Positions 37,118-46,300 of a stretch of 64,000 bases of DNA are shown one piece after another. Location: positions 1 through 64,000 of the forward strand of contig NZ_JNCA01000032.1 in NCBI RefSeq assembly GCF_000695795.1, in the 5' to 3' direction. The translations under genes were made by a program, and so were the position numbers. The notes beneath the pieces are model-generated. The model worked only from the letters and a program-made list of their open reading frames with translations, searched no databases and was not told the DNA's origin. Positions within the stretch are counted from its first letter, which is position 1, and each line of letters opens with the position of its first letter. The stretch comes from Flavobacterium seoulense. Lineage in GTDB: Bacteria > Bacteroidota > Bacteroidia > Flavobacteriales > Flavobacteriaceae.

Positions 37118-37125
37118 TACCTTTG
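37118..37125 (+). promoter_or_regulatory. -7 promoter element of LLM oxidoreductase gene
   Basis: TACCTTTG matches TAnnTTTG and ends 24 bases before ATG 37150. A small palindrome, TTTGTATATACAAA (37122-37135), overlaps the box and lies at the expected start site, so it could be an operator. Confidence 0.45.
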
Positions 37126-37149
37126 TATATACAAATAAGAAAATGCATT

Positions 37150-38151
37150 ATGACTACACATACACTTTCAAACATAAAAATCTCTGTTCTGGATTTAGCG
37201 ATAGTTAGAGAAGGAGGAAATGCCAGCGATACTTTTAAAAATAGTTTAGAATTAGCACAGCAAGCTGAAAAATGGGGTTATACCCGTTTTTGGCTGGCTG
37301 AACATCATAATATGCCGGGAATTGCGAGTACGGCAACTGTGGTTTTGATAGGTCATATTGCGGCTGGTACTACAACCTTAAGAGTAGGTTCGGGCGGAAT
37401 TATGTTACCTAATCATGCTCCTTTGATTGTTGCTGAGCAGTTTGGTACTTTAGCAACACTTTTTCCGGATCGAATTGATTTAGGTTTAGGTCGCGCTCCT
37501 GGAACCGACCAATTTACTGCTGCGGCTTTAAAAAGAGATGAGCATGCAGCGATGGAATTTCCGTCGAATGTAGAAGAATTACAACGTTATTTATCAGAGG
37601 GAAATAAAAATGGCAGAGTAAGGGCTTTTCCGGGTGAAGGTTTAGATATCCCAATTTGGATTTTAGGTTCGAGTACTGATAGCGCTTATTTAGCGGCTTC
37701 TTTAGGATTACCGTATGCTTTTGCGAGCCATTTTGCACCAGCGCAATTGCACAATGCTATAGCTATTTACAGAAGAAATTTTAAACCATCAGCACAATTA
37801 CAAAAACCTTATGTAATTGCCTGTGTCAACGTAATTGCTGCCGATGATGACTATAATGCCGAAAAATTAGCTACTTCGTTTAAAAAAATGTTTTTAGGTA
37901 TTATTACTGGAAATAGAAAACAGTTACAAGCACCAGTTGAACCCGATGAAGATTTTATGGATCCAATGGAAGAGGCAGCTTTACAACAAATGATTCAGTT
38001 TACGTTTATAGGCGGTCCGGAAAAAATCAAAAAGGAATTAGATAATTTTATTGAAATTACCCAAATTGATGAGTTGATGGTAACTTCGGCAATTTATGAT
38101 CACGAGGCAAGATTGCATTCGTATGAGATTGTATCACAATTAAATAAGTAA
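37150..38151 (+). CDS. LLM-class flavin-dependent oxidoreductase
   Basis: It is a luciferase-like monooxygenase (MsnO8/YhbW-type), 333 aa from ATG 37150. It is a TIM barrel using reduced FMN and O2. Motifs are SVLDLAIVREG, YTRFWLAEHHNMPGIASTAT, LRVGSGGIMLPNHAPL, FPDRIDLGLGRAPGTD and IWILGSSTDSAYLAA. It is divergent from the FAD monooxygenase and shares its intergenic region, so the two may act on related substrates. In-frame codons extend upstream to 37060, but the -7 box at 37118-37125 places the start downstream. Confidence 0.88.
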   Translation: MTTHTLSNIKISVLDLAIVREGGNASDTFKNSLELAQQAEKWGYTRFWLAEHHNMPGIASTATVVLIGHIAAGTTTLRVGSGGIMLPNHAPLIVAEQFGTLATLFPDRIDLGLGRAPGTDQFTAAALKRDEHAAMEFPSNVEELQRYLSEGNKNGRVRAFPGEGLDIPIWILGSSTDSAYLAASLGLPYAFASHFAPAQLHNAIAIYRRNFKPSAQLQKPYVIACVNVIAADDDYNAEKLATSFKKMFLGIITGNRKQLQAPVEPDEDFMDPMEEAALQQMIQFTFIGGPEKIKKELDNFIEITQIDELMVTSAIYDHEARLHSYEIVSQLNK

Positions 38152-38175
38152 TCTCTTCAGTTCAAGTAATATTTT

Positions 38176-38225
38176 AAAAATTGTATCGAGAACCTTTTGG
38201 AAAAAAACTTCTCGATACAATTTTT
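38176..38225. terminator. Long bidirectional terminator
   Basis: A perfect 17-bp stem, AAAAATTGTATCGAGAA (38176-38192) with its complement at 38209-38225, has a 16-base loop. It lies between the convergent LLM and transglutaminase-like genes. Confidence 0.7.
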
Positions 38226-38277
38226 CTCCATTTCTTTACGAAAAATCACTCGAAGTGACGATGTTAAACAAGGTGAT

Positions 38278-39210
38278 TTAGTTCAAAGTTAAAGCTCCTA
38301 AAATTTCTTCAGACATAAATGGGCCTCCCGGATAGGTAGCGGTATAGTCGAGATTAAGCCAAATTTGGTTACGCTCATCAATATGATAATGCAATTGTTT
38401 ACCATAACTTTCTTTTACAAAAAGTTTGTTTTTTATCAGGAAATTGGCAGTTTCAAGATCATTCATGTTACCTATCAAAATTTCGGGATAAATATGTCCT
38501 TTGGTGTGAATTAATCTGGGCGTTCCGCCAATGGCACGAACGCAGGCCGCCATTAAAATCGAATGATCATCACAATCTCCTGATAAATATTCTAAAGATT
38601 CACTGGCTGTAGCAATATAGTCGCCGTCTTTAGGATCGCTTACATAATTCCAGCGGCTATTGATTTCTTTGAAAACTGCAAAGCACTGAATAATAGTGCG
38701 ATAATCAGAGTAACCTCTGGTGTTTTTAAAATGCTTATTGACTGCCATTACGGCAAAATTTCGAACCCTTGGATTTTTGTATTCAATAGCACTAAGGATT
38801 TTTGACTTATTAGGAAATGGTAATAATTTCGAAATAATAATATCCTGAGGATGCGGATTGTCTGACATTGTATAAATCATCGAATCGTAGTCTTCATAGA
38901 TACTTTCGAAACCATAATTCCCAAATATAGTTCCGTAAAATAGTACCAATAGATAAAGAACTATACAAATAATGATAATGGTTCGAAGCAAACGCAAAAT
39001 TAATTGGGTGGCAATTATGATGAAAATAAAAAGTAGGATTCGATCGAGATTGAATACCCAATTGAGTTCAATTAAATTTTCGTGCGCAATGATAAAAAGT
39101 GGAACACTAATCAAAACGTTCAAAACAAAAATAATAACATCATCCCAAGGCTTCTTGACTTGAAGTTTTTGTTTTATATTTTGAAAAGTAAGATTTTTAA
39201 AGTTTATCAT
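38278..39210 (-). CDS. Transglutaminase-like membrane protein
   Basis: It has 310 aa. Two or three N-terminal transmembrane helices (about 22-42, 50-72 and 74-95) are followed by a soluble domain of the transglutaminase/cysteine-protease superfamily. The catalytic triad appears as YLSGDCDDHSILMAAC (Cys), TKGHIYPEI (His) and WLNLDYTA (Asp). The substrate is unknown; such proteins often process envelope proteins. It lies 20 bases downstream of the substrate-binding-protein gene on the same strand, so they are probably co-transcribed. Confidence 0.8.
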   Translation of the reverse strand: MINFKNLTFQNIKQKLQVKKPWDDVIIFVLNVLISVPLFIIAHENLIELNWVFNLDRILLFIFIIIATQLILRLLRTIIIICIVLYLLVLFYGTIFGNYGFESIYEDYDSMIYTMSDNPHPQDIIISKLLPFPNKSKILSAIEYKNPRVRNFAVMAVNKHFKNTRGYSDYRTIIQCFAVFKEINSRWNYVSDPKDGDYIATASESLEYLSGDCDDHSILMAACVRAIGGTPRLIHTKGHIYPEILIGNMNDLETANFLIKNKLFVKESYGKQLHYHIDERNQIWLNLDYTATYPGGPFMSEEILGALTLN

Positions 39211-39230
39211 GCGAAGTAAAAAAGGTAAAA

Positions 39231-40082
39231 CTATACTGTTTTAACTATTTCATCAAAAGTACCTATTTTATCAATAATTTTTAGTTCTAATAACTGATTT
39301 TGAATATTGTTTAACATTTCGGTTGATAATTGACTTTGTGACCATTCAGTTAATGAAAGCCATTCCTGAATATCTTCTATTTTTTGATGGTATTCGAAAG
39401 CTAAAATACTATCTATTCCCTGAATCGATTTAAAAGAAGCTGTCATGTTATTGATAATAGACAGAATGCTCTTAATTGCTTCCGGATTTTGTTCTAAAAC
39501 TTCGTCTCTGACAGCAATTACAAAACAAGGCCAGGGAGTAGGGCAGTCGGCAATTTTTCTAAAAATACCTTTGTCAACCAATGGTTTTGTCATAAAACGT
39601 TCCCACATAAAATAATCGGCAGTTCCGTTTGTCAAGGCCTCAACAGCACCATCAATGGTATTGATAATTTCAAACTGAAGATTATCGGTTTTCCAGCCTT
39701 GATTATTGGCATTTACATAAGCCATTAATTGGGAACCAGAGCCTAAACGGGAAATAGCAATCTTGGTATTTTCAATATCTGCCAATGTTTGATAATTGGA
39801 ATTAGCAGCCACATGAATACCCCAAATTAAAGGCGAATCAACATAAACCTGAACAATTTTACTAGGATTTCCAGCTACAATATCTTTTACAATTCCTTCT
39901 GAAAGAATTACGGCAATATCAGTTGATCCATCGCGCAACATCTGACACATTTTTCCGGTTCCTTCGGGAACATCTGTCCATTGTAAATCGATGTTTTGTG
40001 TCTCAAATTCTTTGTTTCCGATAGTTAAATGCCAAGGTAAATTAAAGTGTTCCGGAACTCCGGCTATTTTTATTGTTTTCAT
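39231..40082 (-). CDS. Periplasmic-binding-protein-like protein without signal peptide
   Basis: It is a 283-aa type II substrate-binding fold of the NMT1/SsuA-like kind. It has an N-terminal IKIAGVPEHFNLPW, LRDGSTDIAVILSEGIV, KIAISRLGSGSQLMAYV and a TNGTADYFMWE hinge region. There is no signal peptide or lipobox, and no ABC permease or ATPase gene is adjacent. It may be a cytosolic binding enzyme rather than a transporter part. Menaquinone or futalosine-pathway and thiamine-precursor binding proteins share the fold, but I see no specific match. It is followed by the transglutaminase-like gene. Confidence 0.65.
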   Translation of the reverse strand: MKTIKIAGVPEHFNLPWHLTIGNKEFETQNIDLQWTDVPEGTGKMCQMLRDGSTDIAVILSEGIVKDIVAGNPSKIVQVYVDSPLIWGIHVAANSNYQTLADIENTKIAISRLGSGSQLMAYVNANNQGWKTDNLQFEIINTIDGAVEALTNGTADYFMWERFMTKPLVDKGIFRKIADCPTPWPCFVIAVRDEVLEQNPEAIKSILSIINNMTASFKSIQGIDSILAFEYHQKIEDIQEWLSLTEWSQSQLSTEMLNNIQNQLLELKIIDKIGTFDEIVKTV

Positions 40083-40148
40083 TGTATTTCAGTTTTTTGC
40101 AACGCAGATTTTAAAAATTAGAAAAATCTAAATAATTATATAGATTTC

Positions 40149-41042
40149 TTAAATCTGTGTTCCTATACTATTTTGATTTTCAATTAATTTATTTAATGCA
40201 TGACGGATTAATTTATCAATTGTCTGACTTGGATTTTCACTAAAAGTTCCATCAGCACGATTAGCAACAATGGCATTTAGCGAAAGAGCATGATGTCCTA
40301 AAAGAGCGGCTAATCCATAAATAGCAGCCGTTTCCATTTCAAGATTGGTAATTTGAATTCCGTTAAAATTAAATGCATCCATTTTTTGATTCAAATTTGG
40401 ATCCTGAATTTTTAAACGTAAAACTCGTCCTTGCGGACCGTAAAATCCAGGAGCTGTAGCGGTAAAACCCTTTTGAAATTCAAGTGAATCAAATTGTTCT
40501 TCTAAAGTTTTACTTGAATTAACGATATAAGGTCTTCCTTTTTTTGTATCCCAATTAGTTTGTTCAATAAAGGCAGTTTCGATTTCATTGTTCAAAACAG
40601 CATCTAAGCAGTAAGAACGAAGCATGTTGTCTAAACCTATAGCGTATTTACTCATTACAAAACTATCTACAGGAATTGACGCTTGCAGTGAACCTGATGT
40701 TCCTATTCGAATAATATTTAAAGGATATAATTTTTCTTTTACTCTTCGGGTGTTAAAATCGATATTGACTAAGGCGTCTAATTCGTTCATAACAATATCA
40801 ATATTATCAGGGCCTATTCCGGTTGAAATTACCGTGATTCTCTTGCCTTTGTAAATTCCTGTTTGGGTTTTGAATTCTCTTTTTTGAGTTGAAAATTCAA
40901 TGGAATCAAAATGCGCTGTCACTTTTTCAACCCGATCCTGATCACCAACAAAAATAATATCCTGGGCAATATTTTCGGGTTTTAGATTCAGATGATAAAT
41001 ACTTCCATCCGGATTGAGAATTAATTCTGATGCTGCTATCAT
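40149..41042 (-). CDS. Nucleoside (uridine-type) phosphorylase
   Basis: It is a purine/uridine phosphorylase superfamily enzyme, 297 aa, that cleaves nucleosides with phosphate in salvage. It has the phosphate-binding GIGPDNIDIVMNEL, the family signature IRIGTSGSLQ, and the base/ribose-binding ITNLEMETAAIYGLAALLGH. The ExE region NLEMETAA is typical of uridine phosphorylase-type members. It starts after a repeat-rich 106-base gap behind the SUI1 gene. Confidence 0.85.
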   Translation of the reverse strand: MIAASELILNPDGSIYHLNLKPENIAQDIIFVGDQDRVEKVTAHFDSIEFSTQKREFKTQTGIYKGKRITVISTGIGPDNIDIVMNELDALVNIDFNTRRVKEKLYPLNIIRIGTSGSLQASIPVDSFVMSKYAIGLDNMLRSYCLDAVLNNEIETAFIEQTNWDTKKGRPYIVNSSKTLEEQFDSLEFQKGFTATAPGFYGPQGRVLRLKIQDPNLNQKMDAFNFNGIQITNLEMETAAIYGLAALLGHHALSLNAIVANRADGTFSENPSQTIDKLIRHALNKLIENQNSIGTQI

Positions 41043-41077
41043 TTGTTCTGTGTAAGTTACTAAGATTCATGAAAAAA

Positions 41078-41151
41078 TATAAATTCCAAATTTTTGAAAT
41101 TCCAAATTCCAATGATGTTTTTGGAATTTGGGATTTGAGATTTGGAATTTA
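41078..41151. repeat. GGAATTT-type intergenic inverted repeat
   Basis: CCAAATTCCAA (41102-41112) pairs with TTGGAATTTGG (41121-41131), surrounded by further AAATTCC/GGAATTT words. It may act as a terminator for the leftward SUI1 gene. Confidence 0.65.
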
Positions 41152-41478
41152 ACCTCCAACCCGTTTGGTTTTAAATCCTTTTTCCTGTAAAATTTTCATG
41201 ATTTTATCACGATAATCTCCTTGAATAATGATTGCTCCGTCTTTAAAACTTCCGCCCACACTTAATTTAGTTTTGATTTCTTTGGCAAGAATTTTAAAAT
41301 CCTCATCATCGCCTTCATAACCTTCAATTATAGTGGTTACTTTTCCTTTTCTTTTTTCGAATTTGCAAATCATAGGTTCTTTTTGAACATATAATTCTTT
41401 TTCTTCTTTTACAATTTCTTCTTCTGGAGTAGGGACATGATCCGGAAAAAGATTTTTTAATTGGTCTTGTAAATCCAT
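41149..41478 (-). CDS. SUI1/YciH-type translation initiation factor homologue
   Basis: It is a 109-aa protein with the SUI1/eIF1 domain in residues about 40-109 (KRKGKVTTIIEGYEGDDEDF, LAKEIKTKLSVGGSFKDG, IQGDYRDKIMKILQEKGFKTKRVGG). The N-terminal 38 residues are a charged tail. Bacterial YciH proteins can bind the 30S subunit and influence initiation fidelity. It lies between two repeat-bearing spacers in a run of leftward genes. Confidence 0.88.
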   Translation of the reverse strand: MDLQDQLKNLFPDHVPTPEEEIVKEEKELYVQKEPMICKFEKRKGKVTTIIEGYEGDDEDFKILAKEIKTKLSVGGSFKDGAIIIQGDYRDKIMKILQEKGFKTKRVGG

Positions 41479-41507
41479 AAATTTTTATGCTAAAAATAAA
41501 AGCCAAT

Positions 41508-41572
41508 TTTAAAATTTCAAACGCCAATGATTCAATTTTGGAATTTGGAGTTTCAAAAATTTGGAATTTATC
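41508..41572. repeat. GGAATTT-type intergenic repeat, second copy
   Basis: It contains TTTTGGAATTTGGAGTTTC and TTTGGAATTTATC, nearly the same words as at 41078-41151, one gene away. Confidence 0.55.
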
Positions 41573-41577
41573 TATTG

Positions 41578-42528
41578 TTATTTTTTAATCAACCCTAAAT
41601 CAACTAATCGTTCATATAGAAAATCACCAGCGGTAATATCTTCAAATTGTTTCGGATTTTCATTGTCGATACAATTTTCTAAACAATTTAGAGGCATATC
41701 GCTCACGGGATGCATGAAAAACGGAATAGAATAACGTGAAGTTCCCCATAATTCCCTTGGCGGATTCACCACTTGGTGAATAGTCGATTTTAATTTATTA
41801 TTAGTGTGTCTTGATAACATGTCCCCCACATTAATTACTAATTCGTCCGGTTCAGCAATAGCATCAATCCATTCGTCGTTGTGGTTTTGTACCTGCAATC
41901 CTTTGCCTTGAGCGCCCATTAAAAGCGTAATCAAATTGATATCGCCATGAGCTGCTGCTCTGATAGCATTTTCGGGTTCAACTGTAATGGGAGGATAATG
42001 AATAGGTCTTAAGATTGAATTTCCTTCTTCGGCATATTTGTCAAAATAAAATTCGTCTAAACCTAAATGCAGTGCTAAAGCTCTTAAAACATAAATTCCT
42101 GTTTTTTCCAGCATTTGGTAAGCTTCTTTTCCTACGTTATTAAAACGAGGCAGTTCTTTTACCGTTACATTTTCAGGATATTCTGAGGCATATTTTGAAT
42201 CACTGTTTACATATTGTCCAAAATGCCAAAACTCTTTTAAATCGCCTTCTTTTCTTCCTTTAGCATGTTCTTTTCCAAAAGAAACATAGCCTCTTTGTCC
42301 GCCAAGTTCAGGATTTTCATATCCTCTTTTAGTTTCTAATGGTAAACTGAAAAACTTTCTGATTTCGCTATACAATTCGTCTACTAATTCCTGATCTAAA
42401 AAATGTCCTTTTAAGGCTACGAAACCAATATCTTCAAAAGTATTTCCAATTTCGTTTACAAATTTTTGTTTGCGTATTGGATCATTAGAAAGAAAATCAC
42501 GTAAATCAACACTAGGTATATTTTGCAT
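41578..42528 (-). CDS. Isopenicillin N synthase-family Fe(II)/2OG dioxygenase
   Basis: It is a non-heme iron oxygenase of 316 aa with a DIOX_N N-terminal domain (IPSVDLRDFLSNDP onward) and a 2OG-FeII_Oxy barrel. Iron ligands are visible as HGDINLITLLM (His, Asp) and STIHQVVNPP (His). RYSIPFFMHP supplies the 2-oxoglutarate-binding Arg. The substrate is unknown; beta-lactam synthesis is not implied since no NRPS partner is present. It is divergent from the PKS operon across an 809-base gap and has a -7 box at 42580-42587. Confidence 0.87.
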   Translation of the reverse strand: MQNIPSVDLRDFLSNDPIRKQKFVNEIGNTFEDIGFVALKGHFLDQELVDELYSEIRKFFSLPLETKRGYENPELGGQRGYVSFGKEHAKGRKEGDLKEFWHFGQYVNSDSKYASEYPENVTVKELPRFNNVGKEAYQMLEKTGIYVLRALALHLGLDEFYFDKYAEEGNSILRPIHYPPITVEPENAIRAAAHGDINLITLLMGAQGKGLQVQNHNDEWIDAIAEPDELVINVGDMLSRHTNNKLKSTIHQVVNPPRELWGTSRYSIPFFMHPVSDMPLNCLENCIDNENPKQFEDITAGDFLYERLVDLGLIKK

Positions 42529-42579
42529 TGGATAACTATTTTTAAATAAGAAATTTTAATTGATTTTATCTTCGGTATA

Positions 42580-42587
42580 CAAATGTA
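42580..42587 (-). promoter_or_regulatory. -7 promoter element of dioxygenase gene
   Basis: TACATTTG on the minus strand matches TAnnTTTG, 52 bases before ATG 42528. Confidence 0.35.
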
Positions 42588-43337
42588 TTTAATAATTATT
42601 TTAATTAGAATTTTAAAAACTAAAATAGTTGAAGGAAATAAGAAAATATCTTTTTGATCTTTTTTAAAAAGATATCTATAGAATAGTCATGAACAAATTT
42701 TTCATTTTTAGCGTAAAACACATACAAAATTTTTCTTGTAATGACGCTGTTTGAAATGTAAAAAAAGCATTGAGAATTTTTTAAAAAACAGGGTCGTTTT
42801 TTTTGTTAAATGAAATTTAATAGGCCGTTAATGTTGAAATAAATATTATTGTTCATATTTGAATAATTAAATATGAATAACGGATTTTATTAATTATTTT
42901 TATTTTTTTATTGAGTTATTTCTTAGTTTTTTATTTTAAAACAACATTTTTTTTTACAGTAAAATTTACTGTTTGTTGTTTTTATTTTGCTACCCCCGCA
43001 AATTATAAAAAGCGTTGAATCATACTATATTTTAGGATTATTGTATCTGTACATCAGAAAATGTTTCATTAACCAGACTAATCTAGTTGATTAATCCATT
43101 TTCTCTATTTCCAGTATAAAATATTCTATTTACTGAAAGTATGTTATAGGAATGAAATTTCTCTTTTTGCTAAAAAAATATTTCAGTTTTTTAAAGCTTA
43201 GTGAAAGTATATTTTCAATTATAGATTTCAAATGATAGTATCATTTTTAATACTTAAAGCAAATTGTTATTCCTCCTCAATCAGGAATAATACGCTCTAT
43301 ATATTTCCCCATAATAATCTTAAATACCACCTACACC
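42588..43337. other. Long AT-rich regulatory gap upstream of PKS operon
   Basis: No supportable ORF is seen. It holds a 10-bp inverted repeat, ATATCTTTTT/AAAAAGATAT (42646-42655 with 42666-42675), and long A/T runs. In the 257 bases before the PKS start the only TTTG is at about 43185-43190 and it is not preceded by TA at the right spacing, so no standard -7 box is present there. The operon promoter is therefore unidentified or non-standard. Confidence 0.5.
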
Positions 43338-46300
43338 ATGAGAGATTTAACCATTATTGGATTAACACCTTTTGAAAAACCAGATGTAAAAATCCTGCCC
43401 CAGTTGTATCAGGCTGGAGCATTTCCAGTTTTAAGCTTAGGACATGATTTGGCTATTGCTCAGGAAGCAATTAATCAATTGGATCAAACCGATCTACCGC
43501 TTTACGGTCTTTATTTAGCTGAAGTAACATTTTTATCACTTCAATTTCCAAAAAACGTAGCTTACATTATTTTACCATTTAGCAGTTCTTGTAATGTTGT
43601 TACTGAGGTACCCATTATTTATCAGGTAACCAGTGTGCAGGAAGCTAAAGAAGCAGCGAGCTTGAACCCTAAAGGGATTATAGTAAAAGGAAACGAAGCA
43701 GGTGGCTTAGTTGGCTATGAGTCTACTTTTGTACTTTTTCAGCGTATTATTCGTGAAATTCAGAATATCCCAGTATGGGTTCAGGGCGGAATTGGTATTC
43801 ATACCGCTGCAGCATTCAAAGCATTAGGAGCTACAGGTGTGATATTAGATAGTCAATTAGCATTATTTCCCGAAAGCGCTGTTCCAAAAGAAATCAAAGA
43901 ACTTTCTTTAAAATTAAATGGAACAGAAACGAAAGTAATAGCTAATCATCGGGTTTTAGTAAGACCTAATTCGCCATCACTATCAGAAAATCCAAATCAG
44001 GAAGAACTTAAAAACTATTTTATCAATTTAGATCTTAACCAAAGTTATATTCCTATGGGGCAGGATATTGCTTTGGCAGTAGATTTAGTTGAAAATTTTA
44101 AAAATCTTAAACAATTGGTTTTTGGTTTTAAGGAAGCTATGCATGGACATTTGAAACAGGCAAAAGCACTTAAAATACTTGAACCTAAGAATCCATTAGC
44201 AAAGGATTTGAATATAGAATATCCTATTGCACAAGGACCCATGACGCGTGTAAGTGATGTTCCTGCATTCGCCAATGCAGTTGCTCAATCTGGGGCTTTG
44301 CCATTCGTAGCTTTATCGTTATTGAAAGCTAATGCTGCAAAATCTTTGGTGTTTGACACTAAAAAATTAGCCGGAGAAAAAACATGGGGTGTTGGGATTT
44401 TAGGATTTGCACCTCCTGAATTGCGGGAAGAGCAAACGGCTTACATATTAGAAGCAAAACCTCCGGTAGTATTAATTGCCGGCGGAAGACCGGCTCAGGC
44501 AAAAATATTTGAAAAAGAAGGTATCAAAACATTTTTACATGTTCCTTCTCCTGCCTTATTAGATCTTTTTTTAAAGGAAGGAGCAACTAATTTTATTTTT
44601 GAAGGACGCGAATGTGGAGGTCATGTTGGACCACTTTCCAGTACGGTTCTTTGGGAAAAACAAATAGAACGAATTTTAAACGAAGATGCTCCGGAAAAAA
44701 TAAGTGTGTTTTTTGCAGGAGGTGTTCACAATGATTTTTCAGCAGCATTTGTAGCTATTATGGCAGCTCCATTAGCAGCTAGAGGTGTAAAAGTAGGCGT
44801 ATTGATGGGGACAGCTTATTTGTACACACAGGAAGCTGTTACTTGTGGCGCTATTCAGGACGAATTTCAAAAACAAGCGCTTCAGGCAAAAGATACTGTT
44901 TTGTTAGAAACCGCTCCGGGTCATGAAACACGTTGTTTAGATACCAAATTTGCTCAATATTTTAACGAGGAAAAGGCAAAATTAATTGCTGCAGGCACCG
45001 ATAAAAAAGAGGTTTGGGAAAAACTTGAAAAACTAAATGTAGGTCGGTTAAGGATTGCTGTAAAAGGAGTGGAACGCCAAGGTGATAAATTGGTAAATAT
45101 TCCTAAAAACGAACAGTTAGGTTTAGGGATGTATATGATTGGACAAATTGCAACAATGCAAAATCGTATCATTTCTATTGAAGAACTTCATAAAAATGTT
45201 TCCGTTACTAATTACCAATATATTGAAAAAGCGGTTCTTTATGATTTGCCAATATCCAAAGAAAAATCATTAGATATTGCTATTGTTGGAATGGACTGTA
45301 TTTTTCCTGAGGCTAAAAATTTAGAAGAATACTGGCGAAATATCATTACAGGAAAAGATAGCGTAACTGAAGTTCCTTACGAAAGATGGAATAAAGAACT
45401 GTATTACCATCCTGATTCAAACGAAGCCGATGTTTCTCATTCAAAATGGGGCGGATTTATTCCTAAAATTGATTTTGACCCATTAGAATTCGGAATTCCA
45501 CCACAATCTCTTGCTGCCATTGAACCCACACAATTACTGAGTTTGTTAGTGGCAAAACGTGCCATGGAAAATGCCGGTTATGATAAAAAACAGATAAACA
45601 GAGAAAATATTTCGGTAATTATTGGTGCTGAAGGAGGAAATGATTTAGCTAACAGCTATAGTTTCAGAGGTTTTTACAAACAGGTTTTTGGTGAACTTCA
45701 CGAAGAAGTAAAAGAAGCATTTCCGCATACTACAGAAGATTCTTTTCCCGGGATTTTAGCCAATGTTATAGCGGGACGAATTACGAATCGTTTGGATCTT
45801 GGCGGAAGAAACTATACTGTAGATGCAGCTTGTGCTTCTTCTTTGGCAGCATTAGAATTGGCTTGTCAGGAACTGGTTTTAGGAAAATCAGATATGGTTT
45901 TGGCGGGAGGAGCCGATTTGCATAATGGAATTAATGATTATTTGATGTTCTCCAGTACGCATGCTCTTTCCAGAAAAGGAAGATGCGCTACTTTTGATAA
46001 TGAAGCAGACGGAATTGCTCTTGGAGAAGGAGTAGCCATTTTGGTTTTAAAAAGATATGAAGATGCTATAAATGATGGCGACCGAATTTATTCTGTTATC
46101 AAAGGAATAGGTGGTTCAAGTGATGGTAAGGCTTTAGGGCTTACTGCACCAAGAAAAATAGGGCAGGTGCGTGCTTTAGAACGAGCTTATACTCAGGCAG
46201 GAATAAGTCCGTCAGCTGTTGGATTAGTCGAAGCTCATGGTACAGGAACTGTAGTAGGGGATAAAACAGAATTAAGCGCACTTACTAATTTATTTAGTCG

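Noticed and set aside
41578..42528. Beta-lactam biosynthesis from an IPNS-like gene
   Set aside because: The family is broad and no NRPS or acyltransferase partners of that pathway lie nearby.
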